This document shows, one piece after another, positions 15,844-24,575 of a stretch of DNA of 64,000 nt. The notes beneath the pieces are model-generated. The model saw only the letters and a program-made list of their open reading frames with translations. It was not told the origin of the DNA and made no database searches. Numbering within the stretch: the stretch's first letter is position 1; each line of letters opens with the position of its first letter. Source of the stretch: Zoogloeaceae bacterium (GTDB lineage Bacteria; Pseudomonadota; Gammaproteobacteria; Burkholderiales; Rhodocyclaceae); contig JACKMA010000003.1 of assembly GCA_024235635.1 (NCBI GenBank), forward strand, positions 620,001 to 684,000, in the 5' to 3' direction. The position numbers were made by a program, and so were the translations under genes.

Positions 15844-18423
15844 ATGAAGATTCCCGGAACGAAAACCATTCGCGGCGTGCTGCTGATCGCCGCCGTGCTG
15901 TTCTCCAGCGTGATCGTCGCGACCACGCATTTCGCCGTGTCCTACCTGTTCGAACGGTCGCTGCGCAAGGAAGCCCTGGCCGACGCCGCCAGTTTTGCCG
16001 AGATCACCTTCAAGTCGATGTTCCAGCTGATGAGGACCGGCTGGAGCCGCCAGCAACTGGAAGGCTTCATCGCTGCCGTCCAGTCCTCCGTGCACGAGAC
16101 CCGGCGCCAGATCGACATCTACCGCGGCAATCGCGTGTCGGTGCTGTTCGGCGAGATTCCGCAGCGGGACCCGGACGATGCCATCGAGCAGGTGTTCCGC
16201 GAGGGGCGTTCCCGCAGCTACGAGCAGGACGGTCACGTGCGCTACCTCTACGCCCTGAAGGCGCAGGAGGTATGCCAGGGCTGTCACACCAACGTCGAGA
16301 TCGGCGACGTACTCGGGGTGATCGACGTGCGCCAGAACATCGCGCCGGTGCTCGAGGCCCACCAGCGCACCTTCGCGATTTCGATGATTCCGCTGGCGCC
16401 GGTCGCGATCCTGGCCACCATGCTGATGGTCATCTTCATCCGTCGCCGCTTCGACGGCGCGATCGTCGAGCTCGCCGGCAGCATCCGCTCGGTGAACCGG
16501 CTGGCCGACCTGCGCAGGCTCGAAGACAGTCCGCCGAGTCTGGGCTTCGCCGAATTCGACCCGGTCTCGCGCGAGATCGGGGAGCTCACCAGCCGCGTTC
16601 GCAGCATCGCCGTGGACAAGGATATGCTCGAGTTCGAGATCCGTCTGCTCGAAAAATTCGTGCTGACCTCGGACGTCATCCGCGACTGGCGGGACTACGT
16701 GATCCGCCTGTTGCTCGACATCGACGGCGTCATGCCCGCCTATGCGCTGTTCTCGATCTTCAAGACCGGCGACGACGCCTTCGACCTCGAGGTGTTCTGG
16801 CGCTACGCGCCGAACGACGCGATGAAGGAGGACTTCGAGCGGCGCCTGCGCGACGAACTGAAGCGTACCGACTACTTCGACGCCGGCTACGCGATGCGGG
16901 TCAATCATCACGTCGCGGACCACGGCCAGCCGATGCCGGACATCGCCGGCGACGCCGTGGCGCTGCAGAGCAAGTCACTGCTGGTGGACTCGCCGCGCAT
17001 CGGCGGCATCGTGGGGATCGGCATGGAGGCGCAGGGCGACGTCGAACCGACCCACGTGCTGGTCATCGAGAGCGTGCTGTCGACGTTGCTCAACGTGGTC
17101 GGCTCGGTCAAGGCGATCGACCGCTACACCAAGGACCTGGAGTACTACGCGACCCGCGATCCGCTGACCAACTTCTACAACCAGCGGGTCTTCTGGGAGA
17201 TCGTCGAGAACGAAATCCACCGCTCCGCCCGCCACAACTACGCATTCGCGCTGCTGGTGATCGACGTGGACGGCTTCAAGACGATCAACGATCGCTACGG
17301 CCACGGTTTCGGCGACAGCTTCCTGCAGTGCTTCGCCGAAACGCTGCGCGGCGCGATCCGCGAGGACGATATGCCGGCGCGCTACGGCGGCGACGAGTTC
17401 GTCGTGATCCTGCCCGAGACCGATCTCGCCGGCGCCGAGGAGGTTGCCCGCAGGGTCGCCGCGACGATCGGAGAGTTGTCGGTGGATGCGCCGGACGCCA
17501 GCCCGCTGCGCTGCACCGCTTCGATCGGCATCGGCTGTTATCCGGCTCACGCCACGGTGGGCAAGGATCTGTTCATGTTCGCCGACAGCATGATGTACCG
17601 GGCCAAGGCCAGCAGCGGATCGGCGATCGCAGTGCCGACCGAACAGGATGTCGTCGAGATCTTCAAGAAGCTCGGCGAGAAGAGCATGATGATCCTGCAG
17701 GCGGTGGACAATCGTGCGGTGGTGCCGTACTTCCAGCCGATCGTCAGCACCCGCGACGGCTCGGTCGAGGCGCTCGAGGTGCTGTCGCGCATCAGTCTGG
17801 CCGGCGGCGAGCACGTGCTGGCCGAGGAGTACGTCGCGGCAGCCGAGCGCATGGGCGTCATGCACAAGCTCGACTACATGCTGATGGAGCAGGCGCTCGA
17901 CACCATCGAGAGCAGCGGCTATGGCGGCGTGATCTTTCTCAACCTGTCGCCGCGGGCGCTGCAGCTCGAGGATTTTGTCACCGAGATCCGCAGCATCGCC
18001 GACGACTTCGGCGTCGATCCCGCTCGCATCGTGCTGGAGATCGCCGAACGCGAGACGATGCGCAACATGTCGGTGCTGGAACGCTTCGTCGCACGCCTGC
18101 ACGGCGAGGGCTTCAAGCTCGCGATCAACAACTTCGGCTCGGGCTTTTCGTCGTTTCACTACGTCAAGCGCCTGCCGATCGACTACCTGAAGATCGAGGG
18201 CGGCTACATCCTCGGCATGCGCGCCAACGAAAAGGATCGCGCGCTCGTGCGCAGCATCGCCGCGCTGGCCAGCGATCTCGGCATCCGCACCATCGCCGAA
18301 CACGTCGAGGACGAACTGGTGATGGCCCAGGTGGTGGCCCAGGGCATCGATCTGGCGCAGGGCTACCACGTCATGCGGCCGACCGCCGACATCGCCGCGG
18401 CGCTCGCGCCCGGCACCCCGTGA
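15844..18423 (+). CDS. Membrane GGDEF-EAL protein with a periplasmic c-type haem motif
   Basis: An 859-residue c-di-GMP protein. Helix one (about 11-33), a periplasmic sensor region with a CQGCH haem-attachment motif at residues 134-138, and helix two (about 168-190) precede cytoplasmic domains. A GAF-like stretch (about 260-420) is followed by a GGDEF domain with RYGGDEF at 515-519 and a RxxD inhibitory site (REDD), so cyclase activity is expected. The EAL domain begins with EAL at 642-644, but the metal-binding DD is replaced by Asn762-Asn763 (AINNFGSG) and LKID reads LKIE, so phosphodiesterase activity is probably lost. The sensor resembles haem or Tll0287-like input domains. Divergent from oxyR. 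Confidence 0.92.
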   Translation: MKIPGTKTIRGVLLIAAVLFSSVIVATTHFAVSYLFERSLRKEALADAASFAEITFKSMFQLMRTGWSRQQLEGFIAAVQSSVHETRRQIDIYRGNRVSVLFGEIPQRDPDDAIEQVFREGRSRSYEQDGHVRYLYALKAQEVCQGCHTNVEIGDVLGVIDVRQNIAPVLEAHQRTFAISMIPLAPVAILATMLMVIFIRRRFDGAIVELAGSIRSVNRLADLRRLEDSPPSLGFAEFDPVSREIGELTSRVRSIAVDKDMLEFEIRLLEKFVLTSDVIRDWRDYVIRLLLDIDGVMPAYALFSIFKTGDDAFDLEVFWRYAPNDAMKEDFERRLRDELKRTDYFDAGYAMRVNHHVADHGQPMPDIAGDAVALQSKSLLVDSPRIGGIVGIGMEAQGDVEPTHVLVIESVLSTLLNVVGSVKAIDRYTKDLEYYATRDPLTNFYNQRVFWEIVENEIHRSARHNYAFALLVIDVDGFKTINDRYGHGFGDSFLQCFAETLRGAIREDDMPARYGGDEFVVILPETDLAGAEEVARRVAATIGELSVDAPDASPLRCTASIGIGCYPAHATVGKDLFMFADSMMYRAKASSGSAIAVPTEQDVVEIFKKLGEKSMMILQAVDNRAVVPYFQPIVSTRDGSVEALEVLSRISLAGGEHVLAEEYVAAAERMGVMHKLDYMLMEQALDTIESSGYGGVIFLNLSPRALQLEDFVTEIRSIADDFGVDPARIVLEIAERETMRNMSVLERFVARLHGEGFKLAINNFGSGFSSFHYVKRLPIDYLKIEGGYILGMRANEKDRALVRSIAALASDLGIRTIAEHVEDELVMAQVVAQGIDLAQGYHVMRPTADIAAALAPGTP

Positions 18424-18493
18424 GGCGGCGCCAACCGGTTCGCGGTGCCAACAGCGCTGTGGCACAGTAGCGGCCTATGGCAGGATCGGATCG

Positions 18494-19774
18494 ATGCAAT
18501 CGCAGCTGCCCTTTCACGACGTCGTCGCGCTCGGTCAGGTGTTCACGCCGGCTGCGGTGGTCGATGCGATGCTGGCGCTCCGGCGACGGCAGGGTCGCGT
18601 GCTGGAGCCCGCCTGCGGTGACGGCGCATTCCTCGACCGGTTGCCGGGGGCAGTCGGGATCGAGATCGATCCCGCCCACTGCCCGCCCGGTGCCCGTTGC
18701 ATGGACTTCTTCGCGCTGCCCGAGCACGAGCGCTTCGACACCATCATCGGCAATCCGCCCTACGTGCGCTTCCAGGACATCCCACAGGCGACCCGCCTGC
18801 AGCTCGAGACCGCGCATTTCGACGGCCGCTCGAACCTCTACCTGTTCTTCATCGAGAAGTGCCTGCGCCATCTCGCCCCAGGCGGCGAGCTGATCTTCAT
18901 CACCCCGCGCGACTTTCTCAAGGTGACCTCGGCCGTGCGGCTCAACCGACTGCTGTGGGAGAGTGGATCGATCACCGACGCGATCGAGCTGGGCGATGCC
19001 CGGGTGTTCGACGGGGCGGTGCCCAACTGCATCATCTGGCGCTTCGAAAAGGGGCGCACCGATCGCAACATGCGGCTTGCGGTCCTCGGTCAGGGTGACG
19101 ACCTCGAAGTCGGCCTGACGGCGCCAGACTGGCAACCGCGCATGCTGCTGGAACGCGCCGGCCACCTGATGTTCGTCCGCGGCGAACACCCGCTGCGACT
19201 GGGCGACATCGCCTTCGTCAAGGTTGGTGCGGTGTCGGGCGCCGACGACCTCTACGTCGATGAGCAGCACGGCAACCGCGAATTCGTCTATGCCGCGACC
19301 GTACGCAACGGCAGGACGCGCCGCATGATCTGGTGCGAACCGGACGACCCGCCGCCAGCGGCGCTCGAACCCCATCGCGCGCGCCTGATTGCCCGTCGCA
19401 TCCGCCGCTTCGGCGACAACGACTGGTGGCAGTGGGGGCGCAGCTACTACCGCAGCGAGCGGCCGCGGATCTATGTCAATGGCCGAACCCGGAGCGCACG
19501 CCCGTTTTTCGTCCATCCCTGTCCCCACTACGACGGCTCGGTACTGGCCGTGTTCCCCCGCGGCACCGCAGTCGACTGCGGCGACCTCGCGGCTGCGCTC
19601 AATGACGTCGATTGGGGGGAACTCGGCTTCGTCTGCGACGGTCGCTATCTGTTCACCCAGCGCAGCCTGGAAAACGCGCCGCTGCCGGCCTCCTTCGCAC
19701 GCTTCTTAGACGGCGTCGGCGGGGCGCCGGAGGCACTCGCGCGGCTGCCGGGCGGGGCGGCAGACCTGGTGTAA
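18494..19774 (+). CDS. Solitary class I DNA adenine-N6-type methyltransferase
   Basis: A 426-residue SAM-dependent methyltransferase of the gamma-like (TaqI/Eco57I) layout. It opens with GQVFTPAAVVDAML, has motif I as LEPACGDGAFLDRL and the catalytic motif IV as GNPPYV, which marks N6-adenine methylation. The C-terminal ~200 residues would hold target recognition, with aromatic and basic patches (RIRRFGDNDWWQWGRSYYRS). No endonuclease or specificity gene is next to it, since the neighbours are a c-di-GMP gene and gshA. It is therefore an orphan methyltransferase, or one acting on RNA or protein, which the motif cannot exclude. Not a phage-like context. Confidence 0.8.
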   Translation: MQSQLPFHDVVALGQVFTPAAVVDAMLALRRRQGRVLEPACGDGAFLDRLPGAVGIEIDPAHCPPGARCMDFFALPEHERFDTIIGNPPYVRFQDIPQATRLQLETAHFDGRSNLYLFFIEKCLRHLAPGGELIFITPRDFLKVTSAVRLNRLLWESGSITDAIELGDARVFDGAVPNCIIWRFEKGRTDRNMRLAVLGQGDDLEVGLTAPDWQPRMLLERAGHLMFVRGEHPLRLGDIAFVKVGAVSGADDLYVDEQHGNREFVYAATVRNGRTRRMIWCEPDDPPPAALEPHRARLIARRIRRFGDNDWWQWGRSYYRSERPRIYVNGRTRSARPFFVHPCPHYDGSVLAVFPRGTAVDCGDLAAALNDVDWGELGFVCDGRYLFTQRSLENAPLPASFARFLDGVGGAPEALARLPGGAADLV

Positions 19775-19784
19775 GATCTGCCGC
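19757..19784 (+). terminator. Stem-loop spanning the methyltransferase stop codon
   Basis: GCGGCAGA (19757-19764) pairs with TCTGCCGC (19777-19784) across a 12-base loop that includes the TAA stop. There is no T run, so it could be a Rho-assisted end or a structure in the leader of gshA, about 90 bases before its ATG. Confidence 0.35.
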
Positions 19785-19872
19785 AGGACAACCGAAACGG
19801 TGCGTCAGGGCCCCAAGCTCGAGGGCCCGTCGCGTCGTCGCGACCGGGGTCGCGGAATATGCGAGAACATGC

Positions 19873-21171
19873 ATGGTCCCTCATCTCACCACTGCACTGA
19901 CCGGCCCGCTGCTCGAGCTGGAAACCCATTTTCTGGATCAGGCCACCGAGATCGAACGCTGGATGCGGGTCCAGTGGCACGATCACCTGCCGCCATTCTA
20001 CGCGTCGACCGATCTGCGCAACTCCGGCTTCAAGCTCGCGCCGGTCGATCTCAACCTGTTCCCGGGTGGATTCAACAACCTGAACGACGCCTTCCTTCCG
20101 CTGTGCATCCAGGCGGCCCAGGCGGCCGTCGAGCGCATCTGTCCGGACGCGCGCCAGATGCTGCTGATCCCGGAGAACCACACCCGCAACCAGTTCTATC
20201 TGCAGAACGTCGCCAAACTGGTGTCGATCCTGCGCCTGACCGGCCTCACGGTTCGGATCGGTTCGCTGCTGCCCGAGGTCACCGAGCCGACCACGATCGA
20301 ACTCGCCGGCGGCTCGAGCCTGACGCTGGAACCTTTGCGGCGGGTCGGCAACCGCCTCGGACTGGCCGACTTTGATCCGTGTGCGGTGCTGCTCAACAAC
20401 GATCTGTCGGCCGGCGTGCCGGCCAGCCTCGTCGGGCTCGACGAGCAGTGGGTGATCCCGCCGCTGCATGCTGGCTGGCACAGCCGGCGAAAATCGCATC
20501 ATGCGGCAGCCTACGACCGGGTGGCGCGCGAATTCTCGGCCCGCATCGGCATCGACCCGTGGCGAATCAGCCCGGCCTACGACACCTGCGGCGGCATCGA
20601 CTTCCACGCCCGGGCCGGTGAGCAGGAACTGGCCGACAAGGTCGCCGACATGCTCACCAGCATCCGCGCGAAGTACCGTGAATACGGCGTTTCCGACGAA
20701 GCCTTCGTCGTCGTCAAGGCCGACGCCGGCACCTACGGCATGGGCGTCATGATGGTCAAGGACGCGGCCCAGGTGGTGGGCCTGAATCGCAAGCAGCGCA
20801 ACAAGATGAGCGTGGTCAAGGAAGGCCTCGAGGTGCACGACGTAATCATTCAGGAAGGCGTACACACCTTCGAGACGCTGAACGGCTCGGTCGCCGAGCC
20901 GGTGGCCTACATGATCGACCACTACGTCGTCGGCGGCTTCTATCGCGTCCATACACAGCGAGGCCGCGACGAGAACCTCAATGCGCCCGGGATGCATTTC
21001 GAACCGCTGGCGTTCGAGACCTGCTGCTCGCTGCCCGATTGCGACCAGGCGCCGGACGCGCCGCCGAATCGCTTCTACGCCTACGGCGTGGTCGCGCGCC
21101 TGGCCCTGCTGGCGGCCTCGGTCGAAATCGAGGAACAGGCGCCGAGCGAACTCGCAGAGGAGGCGGCCTGA
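19873..21171 (+). CDS. gshA: Glutamate--cysteine ligase (proteobacterial type)
   Basis: A 432-residue enzyme that joins glutamate and cysteine, the first step of glutathione synthesis. It belongs to the short proteobacterial type rather than the E. coli GshA type. Recognisable blocks are FYASTDLRNSGFKLAPVDLN, FPGGFNNL, LLIPENHTRNQFY, VVVKADAGTYGMGVM and the end region with YAYGVVARLALLAA. ATG 19873 is in phase; an ATG four bases earlier is out of frame. gshB follows after four bases, so both steps are cotranscribed. Confidence 0.96.
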   Translation: MVPHLTTALTGPLLELETHFLDQATEIERWMRVQWHDHLPPFYASTDLRNSGFKLAPVDLNLFPGGFNNLNDAFLPLCIQAAQAAVERICPDARQMLLIPENHTRNQFYLQNVAKLVSILRLTGLTVRIGSLLPEVTEPTTIELAGGSSLTLEPLRRVGNRLGLADFDPCAVLLNNDLSAGVPASLVGLDEQWVIPPLHAGWHSRRKSHHAAAYDRVAREFSARIGIDPWRISPAYDTCGGIDFHARAGEQELADKVADMLTSIRAKYREYGVSDEAFVVVKADAGTYGMGVMMVKDAAQVVGLNRKQRNKMSVVKEGLEVHDVIIQEGVHTFETLNGSVAEPVAYMIDHYVVGGFYRVHTQRGRDENLNAPGMHFEPLAFETCCSLPDCDQAPDAPPNRFYAYGVVARLALLAASVEIEEQAPSELAEEAA

Positions 21172-21175
21172 GCCG

Positions 21176-22114
21176 ATGGATCTGGCGCTGATCCTCGACC
21201 CGCTGGACGGGCTCAAGGCCTACAAGGACTCGTCGGTCGCAATCATGCGCGCCGCCTCGGCACGTGGCCACCGGGTCTGGAGCATCCAGCGCGAACAACT
21301 GTGCTGGCGTGAAGGCCGCAGCAGCGCCCGGGCGCTGCCGATCGAGACCCGGCCGGACGATGCCCCCTGGTATCGCGCCGGCAGCGGCGCCAGCCGAGAA
21401 CTGAGCGCGTTCGACGCGGTGATGATGCGTCAGGATCCGCCGTTCGACTTCGAATACGTGGCCGCCACCTGGATGCTCGAGCGTGCGGTGGGCGAGGGTG
21501 CGCGCGTGTTCAACGATCCACGCGCGATCCGCGACCATTCGGAGAAGCTGGCGATCGCCGAGTTCCCACAGTTCACAGCGACCACGCTGGTGACGCGCGA
21601 CGGCGATGCGCTGCAGGCCTTCATCGACGAACTCGGCGACGTCATCCTGAAGCCGCTCGACGGCATGGGCGGCAGCGGCATCTTCCGCGTCCGCAAAGAC
21701 GACCCCAACCGCAACGCGATCATCGAGACCCTGTCGGGCCCGGGGCTGCGCACCGTGATGGCGCAACGCTACCTGCCGATGATTCGCGAAGGTGACAAGC
21801 GGGTGCTGATCATCGGCGGTGAGGTGGTGCCCTATGCCCTCTCGCGCATTCCCCGTGACGGCGAGACCCGCGGCAACCTGGCCGCCGGCGGTCGCGGCGT
21901 GGCGCTGCCGCTCACGCCACGCGAGCGCGAAATCGCCGAGGCACTGGCACCCTTGCTGTGGTCGCGAGGGCTGTTGATCGTCGGACTCGACATGATCGGC
22001 GGCCACCTGACCGAGATCAACGTGACCAGTCCGACCTGCATGGTCGAGATCCACCAGCAGACCGGTTTCGACGTCGCCGGTCTCGTCATCGAGCGCCTCG
22101 AGCACAGCCTCTGA
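21176..22114 (+). CDS. gshB: Glutathione synthetase
   Basis: A 312-residue ATP-grasp ligase that adds glycine to gamma-glutamylcysteine. The N-terminal substrate domain starts MDLALILDPLDGLKAYKDSS and includes MRQDPPFDFEYV. The ATP-grasp core shows VFNDPRAIRDHSEKL, DVILKPLDGMGGSGIF, and the metal and ATP ligand region GLDMIGGHLTEINVTSPT. Length is normal. It begins four bases after gshA. Confidence 0.97.
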   Translation: MDLALILDPLDGLKAYKDSSVAIMRAASARGHRVWSIQREQLCWREGRSSARALPIETRPDDAPWYRAGSGASRELSAFDAVMMRQDPPFDFEYVAATWMLERAVGEGARVFNDPRAIRDHSEKLAIAEFPQFTATTLVTRDGDALQAFIDELGDVILKPLDGMGGSGIFRVRKDDPNRNAIIETLSGPGLRTVMAQRYLPMIREGDKRVLIIGGEVVPYALSRIPRDGETRGNLAAGGRGVALPLTPREREIAEALAPLLWSRGLLIVGLDMIGGHLTEINVTSPTCMVEIHQQTGFDVAGLVIERLEHSL

Positions 22115-22281
22115 AGCATCTGCGCAGCACCCGCGGGCCTGCAGGCCACGGCCTGCCGGGCGGCGTGACGTGTGCCGCCAGCAAGGCGGTCGAAACCTAA
22201 AGCAGCTTCCCGTCGGGACCGTTATTTCGTCAGGTCCACGACGCCATCCGGCGGCCCGGCACGCCGCCGCCCAAGGAAGCC

Positions 22282-22806
22282 ATGCCCATCCTGTCAATCC
22301 GCACCGGCCAGCTCGCATTGATCGGCCGAATCTCGCTGCTGTTCGCCGTGCTCGCGATCGCCGGCCTGGTCGGCGTGCTGTTGCTGGCGCGCCCGGTGGA
22401 CGGCGACTACGTCGCGATGATCCAGACCCTCAGCGCCAGCCGCGCCCAACTGCCCGGGCTGATGGCCGTCGGCGGCCTGCTGCTGGTGCTCGGCACCGCA
22501 CTGACCACCTGGCTGATCGCGCTCTACAGCAGCTTCCGGGTGGCCGGCCCGCTGTATCGCTTCTGCATCGATCTCGAACACGGCATCCGCGAAGGCCAGG
22601 TGCCGCGCATCCGGGTGCGGGCGAGCGATGCCGCGCAGGATGACGCGCGCTACCTCGAGGAGACGGTCAGCGGTCTGTATCGCCACCAGGACGAGATCGC
22701 CGGCACCGCGGAGGAGGCGCTCCGTCACCTTTGCGACGGGTCGGCCGACGCCGCCGCTGCCGCGGGCCAGCGCCTGCGCCGCCTGACCGACGCCTGCCAG
22801 CTATGA
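22282..22806 (+). CDS. Two-helix membrane protein, first gene of the cytochrome cassette
   Basis: A 174-residue protein with two strong membrane helices (about 16-36 and 58-80) and a short periplasmic loop. A cytoplasmic tail follows, starting with SSFRVAGPLYRFCIDLEHG and predicted helical. The RVAGPLYRF element is also seen in small MCP- or HAMP-like membrane proteins encoded next to multiheme cytochromes in other bacteria; this is from memory of the family, not a search. Its stop overlaps the ATG of the cytochrome gene (ATGA), so translation is coupled. Function unknown; a membrane anchor, signal or quinone-side partner of the cytochrome is an inference. Confidence 0.7.
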   Translation: MPILSIRTGQLALIGRISLLFAVLAIAGLVGVLLLARPVDGDYVAMIQTLSASRAQLPGLMAVGGLLLVLGTALTTWLIALYSSFRVAGPLYRFCIDLEHGIREGQVPRIRVRASDAAQDDARYLEETVSGLYRHQDEIAGTAEEALRHLCDGSADAAAAAGQRLRRLTDACQL

Positions 22807-23579
22807 CCGTTGCACGCCATCTCGCCGCAGCCTGCCTGCTCGGCTTCCTGACACTGCTGGTCACCGCCGACATGCGACCGGCGGACCCCCTCTCAGGCAA
22901 CGCATGCGCTTCGTGCCACGTCAGTTCCGGCGCGGTCGAGCCCGAAACCGCACGCGTGCTCCACGCCAGCCAGGAGAAGCTGTGCGGAGACTGCCACCCG
23001 CGCGCGGCGGTGGCGAGCCACCCGACCGGGGTCCGTCCGAGCATGCAGGCCGCGGCCGACTACCCGCTCGACTGGAAGGGCGAACTCACTTGCAGCTCAT
23101 GCCACGATGTCCATGGCGACAGCCATGGACGCCTGCGCGGCGACAAGCGTCGTCGCGAATTCTGCGTGGCCTGCCATCCCGCCAGTTTCTTCGAACAGAT
23201 GGCCGATGGCGGCCGCTCGCTGTCCGTCTCCGGCCACCTCGACTCGATCGGCCTGGCCGGGGAGCCGACCCTGCTCGACCCCTATACCGCCCAATGCATG
23301 GACTGCCACGGCGAGCGCGGCGACGCCCGGGTCGAAGTGACCAGCGCCGCCAACAGCCGCCACAGCGGCAGCGGCGTCAATCACCCGGTCGGCGTCGATT
23401 ACGCCAGGGCGAGCGGCTTCGGCGGATTCCGCGATCCTGCCGCGCTCGACCGTGGCATCGAGCTGCCCGGCGGCCTCGTCAGTTGCATCTCCTGCCACAG
23501 CGGCTACAGCGGACGTCACGGCGAGGTCCGCCGCACCGCCCTCGGCAGAAGCCTGTGCCTGGAGTGCCACGACCTATGA
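22803..23579 (+). CDS. Exported seven-haem cytochrome c
   Basis: A 258-residue protein with a short signal sequence and seven CxxCH haem-binding motifs: CASCH (35-39), CGDCH (61-65), CSSCH (97-101), CVACH (121-125), CMDCH (165-169), CISCH (228-232) and CLECH (252-256). It has many extra histidines for distal ligation (HPTG, HGDSHG, NHPVG). The spacing resembles the doubled-CXXCH family of periplasmic electron carriers or reductase subunits. No catalytic haem motif (CxxCK) is visible. Its start and stop overlap the genes on either side as ATGA, so it forms a stoichiometric unit with two membrane proteins. Redox partner unknown. Confidence 0.92.
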   Translation: MTVARHLAAACLLGFLTLLVTADMRPADPLSGNACASCHVSSGAVEPETARVLHASQEKLCGDCHPRAAVASHPTGVRPSMQAAADYPLDWKGELTCSSCHDVHGDSHGRLRGDKRRREFCVACHPASFFEQMADGGRSLSVSGHLDSIGLAGEPTLLDPYTAQCMDCHGERGDARVEVTSAANSRHSGSGVNHPVGVDYARASGFGGFRDPAALDRGIELPGGLVSCISCHSGYSGRHGEVRRTALGRSLCLECHDL

Positions 23580-24139
23580 GCCCGAAGGCAGGACATTCCC
23601 ACCGCCGCCGACGGGTCTACGTCGATGGCCAGCTGCAGGGACGGCTGGTGGCTGCGCTGGTGCTGCTCGAGGCAGGCCTGCTGGTGCTCGCCTGTCTCTA
23701 CCTCTACCACGCCTTCGGCGAAATCATCGATGAATCGCTCTACGTCATCCACGCGGTGGACCGCAGACCCTTGCTGCCCCGGCTCGCGGCAGCCCTGGGC
23801 TGGACGGTGCTGGTGTGCGCCCTGGTCAACACTGCCGCTCTGGTGATCGCCGACGTGATCTGGTCGTCGCATGTGCGCAAGGTGCTGGCTGCCCTGCGTG
23901 CCCGCCTGGCAAGCGTGCGCGCACTCGACCTGCGGCCGCAGCCCGCCGAGCGCAAGCCGGCCCATCGCCTGCTGACGTTGACCGAACGATGGATCGCCAG
24001 CGAACGACAGCGCCTGGTGGCCGCCCGCGAGGCCGCCACCGGGCTGATCTCGGCACCGGAGTCCGGTGCCGATACCCGGGAATCGCTCGAATCGGCCCTG
24101 CGCGCACTGCGACGCGGCCGACGGGCAGACCGAAACTGA
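23576..24139 (+). CDS. Two-helix membrane protein, third gene of the cytochrome cassette
   Basis: A 187-residue protein with a basic N terminus (MSPKAGHSHRRRRVYVDGQLQ), two membrane helices (about 24-45 and 74-96) and a basic helical cytoplasmic tail (HVRKVLAALRARLASVRAL onward). It resembles the first cassette protein in layout (2 TM, long helical tail), and both may descend from one HAMP/MCP-like membrane module. ATGA overlap with the cytochrome gene. A hemerythrin gene follows after 22 bases. No known domain is clear; function unknown. Confidence 0.68.
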   Translation: MSPKAGHSHRRRRVYVDGQLQGRLVAALVLLEAGLLVLACLYLYHAFGEIIDESLYVIHAVDRRPLLPRLAAALGWTVLVCALVNTAALVIADVIWSSHVRKVLAALRARLASVRALDLRPQPAERKPAHRLLTLTERWIASERQRLVAAREAATGLISAPESGADTRESLESALRALRRGRRADRN

Positions 24140-24161
24140 GCTTCGGGATGGAGCAGTGAAG

Positions 24162-24575
24162 ATGTTGATCATGGAATGGAACCCGGCCCTGGAAGTGGGC
24201 ATCGACGAAATGGATTCTGACCACCGGACGCTGTTCGAGCTGCTGGTCCGCGTGCAGGACGCCAGTGACGCCGACGATCGCGCAGAGGCGATGGCCGTGC
24301 TGAAGGAACTGGCCGATTACACCCAATGGCATTTCGCGCGTGAAGAGGCCCTGATGGCCCGCCACGCGTACGAATTCACCGCCGAACACCGGGAGGAGCA
24401 CCAGCGGCTGGCCCGTCAGGTTGGGCACATGATGACCGACCTCGATCGCGGGCACATCGCGCCGCACGATGTCGCCACCTTTCTCCAGCGCTGGCTGATG
24501 GGACACATCGCTGGCGCCGATCGCCACGTCGGCGAGGCGATCGCACGCTCCCGTCAGAAGGCCACGGCCGGCTGA
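24162..24575 (+). CDS. Bacteriohemerythrin
   Basis: A 137-residue single-domain hemerythrin that would bind O2 (or NO) at a non-haem di-iron site. The ligand pattern is complete: H in DSDHRTLFELL, then HFAREEALM, H in AEHREEHQRL, and the late HIAGADRHV with His and Asp. ATG 24162 has GGAG eight bases upstream; a GTG six bases earlier is too close to that site. It lies 22 bases after the cytochrome cassette on the same strand, so oxygen delivery or sensing linked to that cassette is plausible. Confidence 0.92.
   Translation: MLIMEWNPALEVGIDEMDSDHRTLFELLVRVQDASDADDRAEAMAVLKELADYTQWHFAREEALMARHAYEFTAEHREEHQRLARQVGHMMTDLDRGHIAPHDVATFLQRWLMGHIAGADRHVGEAIARSRQKATAG

Noticed and set aside
15738..18470. 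910-codon plus-strand frame overlapping the GGDEF-EAL gene
   Set aside because: Frame-shifted shadow. Only the frame from 15844 shows GGDEF, EAL and haem motifs.
22115..22281. Possible terminator after gshB (GCAGGCC-AC-GGCCTGC at about 22142)
   Set aside because: The loop would be two bases, which is not feasible, and no T run follows. Left out as a terminator.
22282..24139. Reading the two 2-TM proteins as chemoreceptors
   Set aside because: They are too short and lack the MCP signalling hairpin, so only a loose resemblance in the membrane part is claimed.
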